Shown: piece by piece, positions 8,818 through 16,236 of the stretch
Layout: each line of letters starts with the position of its first letter
How positions within the stretch are numbered: position 1 is the first letter of the stretch
The notes under the pieces: model-generated
Databases searched by the model: none
Seen by the model: the letters and a program-made list of their open reading frames with translations, nothing else
Told to the model about the DNA's origin: nothing
Made by a program: the position numbers and the translations under genes
Assembly: GCF_004210215.2 (NCBI RefSeq)
Contig: NZ_CP067394.1
Coordinates: forward strand, 2,914,001 to 2,978,000
DNA length: 64,000 nucleotides
Reading direction: 5' to 3'
DNA from: Cryobacterium sp. SO1
GTDB taxonomy: Bacteria > Actinomycetota > Actinomycetes > Actinomycetales > Microbacteriaceae

Positions 8818-8954
8818 CGTGCCATCCCCCCGCTCTCGATCGTCGGTACTGCCGGCTTGGTGGTTTTCACCAGGGCTGTAGTACTGCGGCTGACAGCCAG
8901 GGCACTGGTGTGGTCGCAGTCGGTGATGACGATACGGGTGGGTGTACCTGGCAT
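8814..8954 (-). pseudogene. 46-codon coupled remnant, N-terminus like a D-2-hydroxyacid dehydrogenase
   Basis: This frame starts at ATG 8954, overlapping the MFS stop as TGATG, and stops at 8814, overlapping the aldolase start as ATGA. Its first residues, MPGTPTRIVITDCDH, look like the N-terminal strand of NAD-dependent 2-hydroxyacid dehydrogenases, but the product then ends after 46 residues. The most economical reading is a full gene that collapsed by an in-frame internal deletion while keeping both translational junctions. It could instead be a coupling leader peptide. Function of the short product is unknown. Confidence 0.45.
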
Positions 8955-10342
8955 CACTTGGCATCCTCTTCGGTGAACAGGTCACGATCAACGGTTTCGG
9001 GGGCCTTGATTGTGGCGAAGAGGCTGATGCCCATCATGGCCATCATGTAGATGGCCACAGGGATCCAGGAACCGCTGAAGGCGGTGACCAGCGCCGAGGA
9101 GATCAGCGGGGCGATGCCACCGCCAAAGACGGATGAGAACTCCCGACCCAGGGCGACGCCTGCATACCTGTAGCGGGATCCAAAGAGCTCAGGGAAGTAT
9201 GCTGCCTGCACTCCCACGGCCCCCTGGGCCGCGAAGATGAACCCGAGCACTATCACTAGTGAAATCAGGAACAGGTTTCCCGTATTCAGCAACAGGAAGG
9301 CGGGGATCGGGAAGACAAACAGGAACGCGGTGACTACGAGGTACATCCGGCGGCGTCCGAAGCGGTCAGACATAGTGCCGAACGCATAGGCAGAGACGCA
9401 TGCGAACAGTGCGCCCACGAGCAGCACCTTGGGAATGAACGTCGCGTCGATTTTGAGCTGCGAGATGAGGTAGGAGCCTAGGAATACCTGGAAGATGTAG
9501 GAATGGGCGTTAGCACCCACGTTCATGAAGAAGACGCGGAACAGGCTCTTGCGTCCGTTCTTGACGACATCGGCTACCGGAGTCGTCCGGGCAGATCCTG
9601 CGATTTCCTCCTTCTTTTCCTCGAAGACAGGCGATTCCTTGAGCTTGCGCCGGATGACATAGGCAGCGATCGTCACAAAGATCGACGAGAAAAACACCAG
9701 CCGCCAGCCGTAGGCTTCAAGGGCCTCCTCGGGCATCATTTGTGCAAGGATCCAGACAATCGCTCCCAGCGCTGTACCGGCCGCCGCGCCAACGAAGACA
9801 AGAGAGGTGTAGCGTCCACGGGCACCCTTGGGCGCCGTCTCGGCAATCAGCACCACACCGCCAGCCTGCTCGGCGCCGGCTCCGAAGCCTTGAAGGAAGC
9901 GGCATGCAACCAGCAGCACGGGGGCCCAGATGCCGACCTGGTCGAAGGTAGGCAGCAGTCCGATGGCGAAGGTAGCGATGCCCATCAAGAAGAGGGTTGC
10001 CACCAGGACCCACTTACGCCCAAGCCGGTCACCGTACTTGGAGAAAAACAGCCCACCCAGGGGGCGCGCGCCAAATCCGACGGCATAGGCGCCGAAAGCG
10101 GCGATGATGCCAATGGCCGGATCCACGTTGGGAAAGAAGATCCGGTTAAAGATGATCGCCGTTGCAGTGCCGTAGATCACGAAGTCGTACTGTTCCAGGG
10201 CGGTGCCGATCAGGCCGGCCCAGGCCGCCCGGCGAACGGGTCTCTTATCAGCCGCGCCGTCATTCGACCCCAGTGCTGTCCGTTCAGGGGTCGGGCCACC
10301 AAGGACCACCGACCGGCCTCGAACATCATCGTTCTCAGTCAC
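8954..10342 (-). CDS. MHS-type major facilitator transporter, likely for a sugar acid
   Basis: About 462 residues with twelve predicted membrane helices. The first helix carries GTALEQYDFVIYGTA, and the loop motif KYGDRLGRKWVLVATL matches the MFS signature of the metabolite:H+ symporter family (shikimate, proline/betaine, dicarboxylate porters). As first gene of the operon with kdgK and eda it probably imports the KDG precursor. GTG 10342 (VTEND) is chosen because AAGGA lies nine bases upstream; an upstream ATG at 10378 is possible. Confidence 0.85.
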   Translation of the reverse strand: MTENDDVRGRSVVLGGPTPERTALGSNDGAADKRPVRRAAWAGLIGTALEQYDFVIYGTATAIIFNRIFFPNVDPAIGIIAAFGAYAVGFGARPLGGLFFSKYGDRLGRKWVLVATLFLMGIATFAIGLLPTFDQVGIWAPVLLVACRFLQGFGAGAEQAGGVVLIAETAPKGARGRYTSLVFVGAAAGTALGAIVWILAQMMPEEALEAYGWRLVFFSSIFVTIAAYVIRRKLKESPVFEEKKEEIAGSARTTPVADVVKNGRKSLFRVFFMNVGANAHSYIFQVFLGSYLISQLKIDATFIPKVLLVGALFACVSAYAFGTMSDRFGRRRMYLVVTAFLFVFPIPAFLLLNTGNLFLISLVIVLGFIFAAQGAVGVQAAYFPELFGSRYRYAGVALGREFSSVFGGGIAPLISSALVTAFSGSWIPVAIYMMAMMGISLFATIKAPETVDRDLFTEEDAK

Positions 10343-10389
10343 ATTCCACCATTCCTTTTGGGAGCGCCTCATGCGCAAGTTCCGATTAT

Positions 10390-10406
10390 CGGGATGACAT
10401 CCCGAA
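10390..10406. promoter_or_regulatory. Perfect palindrome upstream of the KDG operon
   Basis: TCGGGATGACATCCCGA has 8-bp perfect arms around one central base and lies 48 bases before the MFS start codon. It is a strong candidate operator for the operon; the IclR protein at 6279 is the nearest regulator, although its own promoter carries a different repeat. Confidence 0.5.
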
Positions 10407-10503
10407 GATTAAGTTCGACTGTATACGGCTGCCACCCGCACTACAAGACGCGCTCCGTAAGACGGGCCAAAAAGTGGCTCCGCTGACGTAAGTGTGGGTG
10501 GCG

Positions 10504-10716
10504 TCATCTGTGCTTTGGGAGTTCGCGCGAGTATCGATTGACATGCGCGAAGGCCCAGCTGTCCGAATGCGCGGCGCGCACGTCCCGCACCGCGGTCCAA
10601 GTGTGGTCGCCGTCGCCGTCGTTGTCGACGTGGTGCAGCTGGGCCTGGGCGTTGAACATGCTCACGAAGTACTGCATGCCCTGACAGCCCTGCTCAGTCT
10701 CAATGCCGTCGGTCAT
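10504..10716 (-). pseudogene. Fragment of an unidentified protein (possibly SnoaL-like)
   Basis: A 70-codon frame whose middle reads QLHHVDNDGDGDHTWTAV and then HVNRYSREL. The order of strand, H-x-V-D-N, variable loop, and terminal RYS is reminiscent of the C-terminal half of SnoaL/NTF2-like domains, but it lacks the N-terminal helices. It lies at the edge of the KDG cassette in a gap between genes and is most likely a remnant. Low confidence in the family. Confidence 0.3.
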
Positions 10717-10831
10717 CTAATCGCGTAGTTCAGCGAAGTGGCCCGGGCGAGCCCTTCGCGCTGCTCGAGCGGCCCAAGCTACTGGTCGCGGACATCTGTG
10801 CCAGGTCCCACGGGCTGTAGCGGAGACCCGG

Positions 10832-11467
10832 TCAGTTGGCGATGCTGTCCAACCAGCTGCTGCGCAGCCGGAGGGCGCGTTCGGTGCTGCCGAGTACGGT
10901 GACGACGCCGAGGGAGATGTTTGCCCAGAGCGGCAGCCGCAGCGGGGACTCGAACGAACCGAACGCCTCCCGGATGGGCGGGATCTGGGAGATCGGATCG
11001 ATCAGCTGCAGGAGCGCACACGTGACACCGATGAGCACCAGGGCCGTCGAGACGACCGCGATACTCCGGCTGAGGCCAGGGCGCGTCTGCTCGAGGCGTG
11101 CTCTCCGGCCTTGGGCCGAGGCGGGGTGCGGCGTGAGCAGGCGTTCCGCGCCGTCGGTGGTGACGAAATGGCAGCGCTTCATGCCGAACCCGCCGGCCTC
11201 CACCTCGATAACTCCCCCCTCCACCGGGAAGTGTGCCGGCATCTTGGAGAGGGCCTGCTGCAGCCCGTCGCGGTACAACCGGGCGCGCACCTCACCGTCG
11301 CGACCGTCACCCCCGTGCCGCACATCGACGGCGTAGTCGGCAGCCGGGGTGTTGAGGAGGAACAGCGAGCGGCTGAACAGCTGCCACCAGCGGAACCGGG
11401 GCAACGGCCGACCGTCGCCCGGCCGGATGCGCCGCTCCGCTAGACGTTGACGCCATCCCTGCTTCAT
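10832..11467 (-). CDS. Two-helix membrane protein of unknown function
   Basis: 211 residues from ATG 11467, preceded by GGGAGGGGAG. A basic N-terminus and a soluble alpha/beta-looking part (residues about 30-110) are followed by two hydrophobic helices (SIAVVSTALVLIGVTCALL and LPLWANISLGVVTVLG) and a basic tail. I do not recognise the family. It is divergent from a truncated TetR gene with palindromic operators in between, so it was probably that regulator's target and may now be derepressed. Confidence 0.65.
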   Translation of the reverse strand: MKQGWRQRLAERRIRPGDGRPLPRFRWWQLFSRSLFLLNTPAADYAVDVRHGGDGRDGEVRARLYRDGLQQALSKMPAHFPVEGGVIEVEAGGFGMKRCHFVTTDGAERLLTPHPASAQGRRARLEQTRPGLSRSIAVVSTALVLIGVTCALLQLIDPISQIPPIREAFGSFESPLRLPLWANISLGVVTVLGSTERALRLRSSWLDSIAN

Positions 11468-11486
11468 CCTGCTCCCCTCCCGCCGT

Positions 11487-11537
11487 TCTAGCACACTGTG
11501 TGTGTGAACGGATGCCACGCTAGCACAGTGTGCTAGT
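11487..11537. promoter_or_regulatory. TetR-type operators
   Basis: CTAGCACAGTGTGCTAG at 11520-11536 is a palindrome broken only at the centre, and a related TCTAGCACACTGTGTGTG lies at 11487-11504. They sit between the membrane protein gene and the truncated TetR gene. Confidence 0.6.
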
Positions 11538-11558
11538 ATCGTGGTGGCGGACGCACCC

Positions 11559-11657
11559 ATGGCACCCGACCATAGCAGCGCTCCCGGCACTCGCGACAGA
11601 ATTCTCATCGCGGCGGCGACCGTGCTCGGCGAGAATCCCACCGCGCGCCGCCGATAG
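11559..11657 (+). pseudogene. Truncated TetR-family regulator (32 codons)
   Basis: From ATG 11559 the frame reads MAPDHSSAPGTRDRILIAAA, the first helix of a TetR DNA-binding domain, continues TVLGENPTARRR, and stops at 11657 before the recognition helix. The rest of the gene is gone. Immediately afterwards comes a 22-base stretch identical to the methyltransferase gene start region (2212-2233), marking a recombination junction. The operators upstream remain intact. Confidence 0.65.
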
Positions 11658-11706
11658 TCGTCGTGCGGTGGAGTACGCCGAGCGAGGACAGAGCGCTGCT
11701 GAGGAG

Positions 11707-11759
11707 ATAGTGAGTTTAATAGGATGCGATCGGCGATTGCGTCCTATCAAAGTCACTAT
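11707..11759. repeat. 53-bp near-perfect palindrome
   Basis: Two 26-base arms (11707-11732 and 11734-11759) match at 22 of 26 positions around a single central base. The arms start ATAGTGA and contain ATAGGA. The stretch is clearly richer in A+T than its surroundings. It could be a terminator-like hairpin, a large operator or a miniature mobile element; nothing decides between these. Confidence 0.6.
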
Positions 11760-11829
11760 TTCCCGCTAAACGTGTGGGCCATCGCTCCGCGCGGGGCGGA
11801 TGCACCTCTCGGCGCGTCCGCCCCGCCTG

Positions 11830-11908
11830 CTACCCCTCGATCACCGTGAAGGCGCTTTCGAGCAACACGCTGTCCCGTGACGACGGACCGACCAGGAGCC
11901 AATTCGGG
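11830..11908 (-). pseudogene. C-terminal remnant of a GH3 beta-glucosidase
   Basis: The last 24 codons before the TAG at 11830 read LLVGPSSRDSVLLESAFTV and end IEG. The intact GH3 gene at 16225 ends with LLVGPSSRESALLGASFTV. Upstream the frame dissolves into a simple repeat and a palindromic repeat element, so only the tail of a second GH3 gene survives here. Confidence 0.6.
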
Positions 11909-11935
11909 CGGCTACGGCTACGGCTACGGCTGCGC
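11908..11935. repeat. Simple hexamer repeat (GGCTAC)
   Basis: Four tandem units of CGGCTA at the point where the GH3 remnant loses similarity; a slippage-prone sequence at a rearrangement border. Confidence 0.7.
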
Positions 11936-12005
11936 GAGGCGACGCCCCGCGGGTCTCGCGCCAGGGCACGCGAGGCGCGCAAAGCCCCCGCGGTGCGGCC
12001 CGCGC

Positions 12006-12076
12006 GAGGCATGCGGGTCAGACGCCGCTGCGCGGGTGGCGCGCCACGCGCGCAGCGGCGCCCGCCCCGCGCAGCG
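12006..12076. repeat. Dispersed palindromic repeat, copy 1
   Basis: Nested palindrome with inner stem GCCGCTGCGCG and core GGGTGGCGCGCC, related to copies at 32501-32570 and 37279-37347. In this copy the repeat overlaps the 3' end of the GH13 gene and supplies its last 18 or so codons and stop. Confidence 0.65.
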
Positions 12077-13556
12077 ACCAGGCGCCCGCCGTGAGCAGAT
12101 CGTCGACCCGGCCGGTCTGTTCGCCGTCGGACCAAGCCAGCGTGACGTCGCCCGACTGCAGGTCCACCGTCAGCGCCGCCGACCGGGGCCCGTCGGTCCA
12201 AGACAGGATGAGGCCGTTGGTCTCTGCGTTGCGGGCTGCCGTGAAGGACCCGTTGAACACGTCGAAGGTGTTGCGGAACCGGGCGAGTTCGAAGCCGGCC
12301 GCCACGACCGGGCGCGTGAGGTTGGCCTGCAGATCCTCCGGTGTGTACCGGTGGCGGTTGATGTCCCGCCCCACGCCCGACTGCTCGAGCAGGTCGGTGT
12401 CGTTGCCGCCGGCGAAGGCGCCCACGTAGTACACCTGGGGAACTCCGGGGGTGAAGTACTGCACGGCGCGGGCGGCCAGGTAGCGGCGGTCGTCACTGCC
12501 CAGGGCGTCGAAGAAGGTGGAGTTCACCTGGTACAGGTCCAGGTTCGACGCTGCGGCCCCGGTCGCGAGCCGGCTGGTTCCACCGGTGGCGTCGTGAATC
12601 GACTCGACGAGCGCATCCAGCTGCTGGTCGTCGAGCAGGCCCGCCTCGCCGGTGTCGGGGTCGGAGCCAACGTCCACGATGCCGATGCCGTCGTGAGTGT
12701 CGAGCACCGTGACGGCGTTGGTCGGGCGCACCTCGAGCCAGCGCAGCAGCGGCTCGTGATCGCCGGAATGTGCGGCGTGCAGCACCAAGGGCGGCAGGGC
12801 GAAGTCGTAGACGCAGTCCACGAGGGCCGCGATCTCCACCTGGCGCTTGTAGTAGGAGTGCACCTCCACGAGGGTCTGCATCCCCCGCTCGGCGGCCTCG
12901 ACCCGCAGCTCCTCGATGAAGGCGAAGGTCTCGGGCGTCATGAAGCTCGTGGTGCCCGGGGTCTTCACGGCGTAGCCGACGGCATCCATGCGGATCATGG
13001 TGACCCCGGCGGCGGCGAGGGCGTCGAGGATGGAGCGCAGGTAGTCCCGGGTGAGCTCGGAGCGCACATCCACGTCGATCTGCTGCGGGGTGAACGTGGT
13101 CCACACCAGGTGCGGTTCATCGCCGAGCGTCATCTGGATCAGCGGCAGGCCCGGGCGCGGGCGGTACACGCCGAGGAGGTCGCTTTCCCGGGCGCCGTCG
13201 GGGAAGACCTTGTCCATGGTGAGGAACATCTCGAACCAGCGGGAGTCCCGCCCGTGGGCGACCACGTCGCGGAATTGCGCCGAGTCGGCGGAGACGTGGT
13301 TGACGATGACGTCGACGACGACGTCGTGGGTGTTGGCGAGGGCGCGCACGTCGTCCCACGAGCCCAGCCGGGCGTCGACCTCGGTGTGGTCGACGGGATC
13401 GAACCCGGCATCCACGCCGTCGAACGGGGTGAAGAACGGCAGGATGTGCACACCGTTGAAGACGCCCTTCAGGTCGGTGTCGAGCAGGCCCTGCAGGCCG
13501 GCCAGGGAGCCGCCGAGGCGGTCGGCGTAGGCAATGAGTTGCACGTGGTTGCGCAT
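12018..13556 (-). CDS. GH13 sucrose phosphorylase-like glucosyltransferase (GH13_18)
   Basis: 512 residues. The barrel carries the GH13 regions: VDVIVNHVSAD, IRMDAVGYAVK with nucleophile D191, TLVEVHSYYK with acid/base E231, and VLDTHDGIGIVDVG. The positions fit sucrose phosphorylase, which splits sucrose with phosphate into glucose 1-phosphate and fructose in the cytoplasm; glucosylglycerate or sucrose-6-phosphate phosphorylase are alternatives. The final residues GAGAAARVARHPRSGV come from a palindromic repeat, so the native C-terminus has been replaced. It follows the LacI gene by four bases and is probably co-transcribed. Confidence 0.85.
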   Translation of the reverse strand: MRNHVQLIAYADRLGGSLAGLQGLLDTDLKGVFNGVHILPFFTPFDGVDAGFDPVDHTEVDARLGSWDDVRALANTHDVVVDVIVNHVSADSAQFRDVVAHGRDSRWFEMFLTMDKVFPDGARESDLLGVYRPRPGLPLIQMTLGDEPHLVWTTFTPQQIDVDVRSELTRDYLRSILDALAAAGVTMIRMDAVGYAVKTPGTTSFMTPETFAFIEELRVEAAERGMQTLVEVHSYYKRQVEIAALVDCVYDFALPPLVLHAAHSGDHEPLLRWLEVRPTNAVTVLDTHDGIGIVDVGSDPDTGEAGLLDDQQLDALVESIHDATGGTSRLATGAAASNLDLYQVNSTFFDALGSDDRRYLAARAVQYFTPGVPQVYYVGAFAGGNDTDLLEQSGVGRDINRHRYTPEDLQANLTRPVVAAGFELARFRNTFDVFNGSFTAARNAETNGLILSWTDGPRSAALTVDLQSGDVTLAWSDGEQTGRVDDLLTAGAWSLRGAGAAARVARHPRSGV

Positions 13557-13560
13557 GATT

Positions 13561-14616
13561 TCACTCCGTTGTGTGTAGCGAGGGGGTTGGTTTCGGGGAG
13601 GTCTGGTGGCGTCGGATCGAGCCCCGGGCCAGGACGGGCATGGGCACCAGCAGCGGGCCGCCCGGCTGGGCGGCGAGCAGCATGTCGACGGCGGCGCGGC
13701 CCATCGCCTCGTGCGGCAGGGCCACGGTGCTCAGCGCCGGCCGGAGGTAGCCGGCGATCTCGTCGTCATCGAACGAGGCGATCGAGATGCTCTCCGGGAT
13801 GGTCAGCGACGTCTCGGCGATCGCCTGGTACGCGCCGAACGCGAGCCGGTCGTTCATGCAGAGCAGCGCTCGCACATCGTCGCGGCGCTCGAGCAGGGCC
13901 GTCGTGGCGGCGTAGCCGTCGGCGGGCTCCCAGTCCAGGCAGGCGACCTCGTCCAGAAACGCGTGACCGTGGGCGCTCATCCCGGTGCGGATGCCGCGCA
14001 TCCGCTGGGCGATCGTGGCTGAGGTGTGTTGTTCGATCTCGTCGTTTCGTCCGAGGAGCACGATGGCGTCGCCCAGACCCTGCTCGATGAGCAGCCGAAC
14101 CGCGGCGGCGCCGCCGGTCTCTTCGTCGGGAAGCACCGAGTTACCGTGGAGCGCATTGGTGGCGTTGAGCATGACGACGGGGATCCCGCTCGGCACCTCC
14201 GGCACCGAGACCTCCCGGGCGCGCATGGAGGCGAAAATGAGTCCCTCAACCTGCCGGTCCAGCATCGCCCGCACGGCCTGAGTCTCACGGCCGGCATCGC
14301 CGCCGGTTTCCAGCACGAAGACCACCTGGCCGGCCTCCTCGGCGGCGGCGAGCGCACCGCGGATGAGCCCGCTGGCGAAGCGGGTGGTGGCGACCACATC
14401 TGAGATGAAACCGATGGTGGCCGTTTGGTCGGTGCGGAGCGACCTCGCGGCGACATTCGGGCGGTACCCCAGCTGCAGCGCCGCGTCTCGCACCCGCCGG
14501 TGCGCATCTTCGGAGAGCCGGGTGCCCGGGCGGCCGTTGAGGATCATGGATGCCGCGGCCGACGAAAGCCCGGCGCGCCGGGCAACGTCGGCCAGCGTGA
14601 CCCGCTTCTCTGCCAT
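13561..14616 (-). CDS. LacI-family transcriptional repressor
   Basis: 351 residues from ATG 14616. HTH and hinge read VTLADVARRAGLSSAAASMI and LGYRPNVAARSLRT, followed by the periplasmic-binding-like effector domain (ATIGFISDVVATTRFASGLI, SIASFDDDEIAGYLRPALST). It lies directly upstream of the sucrose phosphorylase-like gene and is expected to control both in response to a sugar. A palindromic operator lies in its promoter. Confidence 0.9.
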   Translation of the reverse strand: MAEKRVTLADVARRAGLSSAAASMILNGRPGTRLSEDAHRRVRDAALQLGYRPNVAARSLRTDQTATIGFISDVVATTRFASGLIRGALAAAEEAGQVVFVLETGGDAGRETQAVRAMLDRQVEGLIFASMRAREVSVPEVPSGIPVVMLNATNALHGNSVLPDEETGGAAAVRLLIEQGLGDAIVLLGRNDEIEQHTSATIAQRMRGIRTGMSAHGHAFLDEVACLDWEPADGYAATTALLERRDDVRALLCMNDRLAFGAYQAIAETSLTIPESISIASFDDDEIAGYLRPALSTVALPHEAMGRAAVDMLLAAQPGGPLLVPMPVLARGSIRRHQTSPKPTPSLHTTE

Positions 14617-14691
14617 GGGTTGCCTCTTCGGTGATTCGTGGGCGATGATCGGCGGCTGATCTCTGCCGGCTATGGCTTCCACACTAGACCT

Positions 14692-14707
14692 GCTGAATCG
14701 ATTTAGC
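14692..14707. promoter_or_regulatory. LacI-type operator
   Basis: GCTGAATCGATTTAGC is a 16-base palindrome with one mismatched pair and the central CG typical of LacI-family operators. It lies 76 bases upstream of the LacI start codon. Confidence 0.6.
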
Positions 14708-14741
14708 TGGTCGGCGGGCGCGCGGCCAATCAGCAGCGCAC

Positions 14742-14757
14742 GTCAACTAGTATTGAC
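14742..14757. promoter_or_regulatory. Operator site 1 for the small HTH protein
   Basis: GTCAACTAGTATTGAC resembles the two perfect GTCAACA-N2-TGTTGAC sites downstream. It ends two bases before the HTH start codon, so a bound protein would block its own transcription or translation initiation. Confidence 0.5.
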
Positions 14758-14759
14758 GA

Positions 14760-14975
14760 ATGGAAGCGGAGCGGTTGAAGGCACTCGTCGGATCGATAGG
14801 CGGGAAGGGACCGGCCGAAGCTCTGCACATCGTGGCGGAGCTTCATCGGGAGGTCGCGCGCAGCGAGGCCGGCCTCGTTCGCAGTGCCCGCCAGGCCGGG
14901 CTGTCCTGGGAAGCCATTGCCCAGTGCCTCGGTGTAACCAAGCAGGCCGTGCACCGCAAGTACGGCAAGCAATAG
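14760..14975 (+). CDS. Small helix-turn-helix DNA-binding protein
   Basis: 71 residues. An N-terminal amphipathic helical part is followed by a clear helix-turn-helix at the C-terminus, GLSWEAIAQCLGVTKQAVHR. No ligand domain. The position between three copies of a GTCAACA palindrome and upstream of a serine hydrolase gene suggests an autoregulator that also controls that gene. There is no good ribosome binding site before ATG 14760, so a leaderless transcript is likely. Confidence 0.7.
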   Translation: MEAERLKALVGSIGGKGPAEALHIVAELHREVARSEAGLVRSARQAGLSWEAIAQCLGVTKQAVHRKYGKQ

Positions 14976-14993
14976 CGAGCGGTCGCCGAATCT

Positions 14994-15009
14994 GTCAACA
15001 TTTGTTGAC
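14994..15009. promoter_or_regulatory. Operator site 2, GTCAACA-TT-TGTTGAC
   Basis: Perfect 7-bp inverted arms around two bases, in the promoter region of the serine hydrolase gene. Confidence 0.6.
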
Positions 15010-15048
15010 TTTTAACGCGGAGCCCTCTACGGTGAACCAGGTGAGGTC

Positions 15049-15064
15049 GTCAACAACTGTTGAC
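15049..15064. promoter_or_regulatory. Operator site 3, GTCAACA-AC-TGTTGAC
   Basis: Second perfect copy, 55 bases from site 2 (about five helical turns) and 47 bases before the hydrolase start. Confidence 0.6.
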
Positions 15065-15110
15065 GTAGCGTGGGAAACGGCGCTGGTTTCGTGAGCAGAG
15101 GAAGGCCGAC

Positions 15111-16076
15111 ATGGAGAAGGAATGGACCGGGGACTCGGACCTCGTTCGCGCTGTGGATCGCGCGTTCCGCCCATCCGGGGTGGCCGCAGTGGCGGTGATC
15201 ACCCCCGAGCGTGACCTGACCGCCACGGCGGGTGCCGACCGTCACTCCACCTTCGAGATCGGGTCGATCACCAAGGCACTCACGGGCATGCTGTATCGCG
15301 ACGCGACCGAACGCGGCCTCGTCTCGCCGACGACGGTCCTGCGCGAGGTGCTTCCGCTCAACGGTCCCGGCGAGGTCGGCTCGGTGAGTCTCGGTTCCCT
15401 GGCGATTCACCGCTCCGGCCTGCCTGGACTGCCGCCGGGGATGCATCCGATTCGACGAACCCTCGATTTCTACGTTCGGGGCGTGAACCCGTACGGGGAG
15501 TCGCTGTCCGAGCTTCTCGACCAGACGCGCACCGTGCGGCTGGGCACCGCGCGATCTCGGTACTCGAACCTCGGGTTTCAGTTGCTCGGGCACGCCGTGG
15601 CGGAAGCCGCCGGCAGCGGGTACGGCCGGCTCCTCCAGAACGTTCTGGGCGACGGGTTCTCCACACCCGCGCGGCAACAGGACCTCGGACCGATGGATCT
15701 GACGGGACGGAGTCGATTCGGACGCCCGCTGCCTGCCTGGGTCGGTGAAGGTCTCGCGCCGGCCGGGGGCGTCCGCGCCACCATCGGCACCATGCGCGAC
15801 TTCCTCCGGTCGGTTCTCGCCGGGACGGCTCGGGGTCTGGGCGCCCTGGAACCGGTCGCGGAGTACAGTCCGCGGATCGGTATCGGCGCGGGGTGGATCA
15901 CCCTCCAGGTCCGCGGCCGGGCGATCACCTGGCACAACGGCAGCACCGGGGGGTTCAGCAGCTGGATCGGCCTGGACCGAGCCGCCGGCGTCGGCGTCGT
16001 CGTGCTGTCCGCGCGGCACGGGTCCGTCGACCGGCAGGGGTTCCGTCTGCTCACGGACTTCAGCACCGCCGCCTGA
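15111..16076 (+). CDS. Beta-lactamase-fold serine hydrolase (class C/penicillin-binding-like)
   Basis: 321 residues with the three active-site motifs of the family: S52-I-T-K55 (FEIGSITKALTGM), Y151-S-N153, and HNGSTGGF near residue 275 in the KTG position. No signal peptide is visible, so the enzyme is probably cytoplasmic and acts as an esterase or amidase rather than a secreted beta-lactamase. Start is ATG 15111 behind GAGGAAGG. Preceded by two GTCAACA palindromes, so it is likely controlled by the small HTH protein. Confidence 0.85.
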   Translation: MEKEWTGDSDLVRAVDRAFRPSGVAAVAVITPERDLTATAGADRHSTFEIGSITKALTGMLYRDATERGLVSPTTVLREVLPLNGPGEVGSVSLGSLAIHRSGLPGLPPGMHPIRRTLDFYVRGVNPYGESLSELLDQTRTVRLGTARSRYSNLGFQLLGHAVAEAAGSGYGRLLQNVLGDGFSTPARQQDLGPMDLTGRSRFGRPLPAWVGEGLAPAGGVRATIGTMRDFLRSVLAGTARGLGALEPVAEYSPRIGIGAGWITLQVRGRAITWHNGSTGGFSSWIGLDRAAGVGVVVLSARHGSVDRQGFRLLTDFSTAA

Positions 16077-16101
16077 GTCGCCGCCTCAGTCGCCGCCTCA
16101 G

Positions 16102-16236
16102 TGGCGGTACGGGTGGATCCACACCGAGCTCGGCGGTCCGCACACCACCGGCGCGTCGTGTGTGTACGTCAAGCGGCTCGACGACGTCGATCTCGAGCGG
16201 CTCATCGGCGACGCCTGGCGGGCGTCACACCCCGAC
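16102..16236 (+). pseudogene. C-terminal fragment of a DUF1801-like protein
   Basis: About 45 codons reading WIHTELGGPHTTGASCVYVK and then RLDDVDLERL. The combination HTTG-x-x-C-x-Y-x-K-x-L-x-DVD is the tail of DUF1801 proteins. No start or N-terminal domain precedes it; a short tandem repeat (CGCCGCCTCAGT, 16077-16105) lies at its front edge, and its end overlaps the 3' end of the opposing GH3 gene. Confidence 0.45.

Noticed and set aside
11877..14090. 737-codon plus-strand open frame
   Set aside because: It runs antisense to the GH13 and LacI genes; its composition (Gly/Val/His/Glu-rich, no motifs) is typical of high-GC shadow frames.
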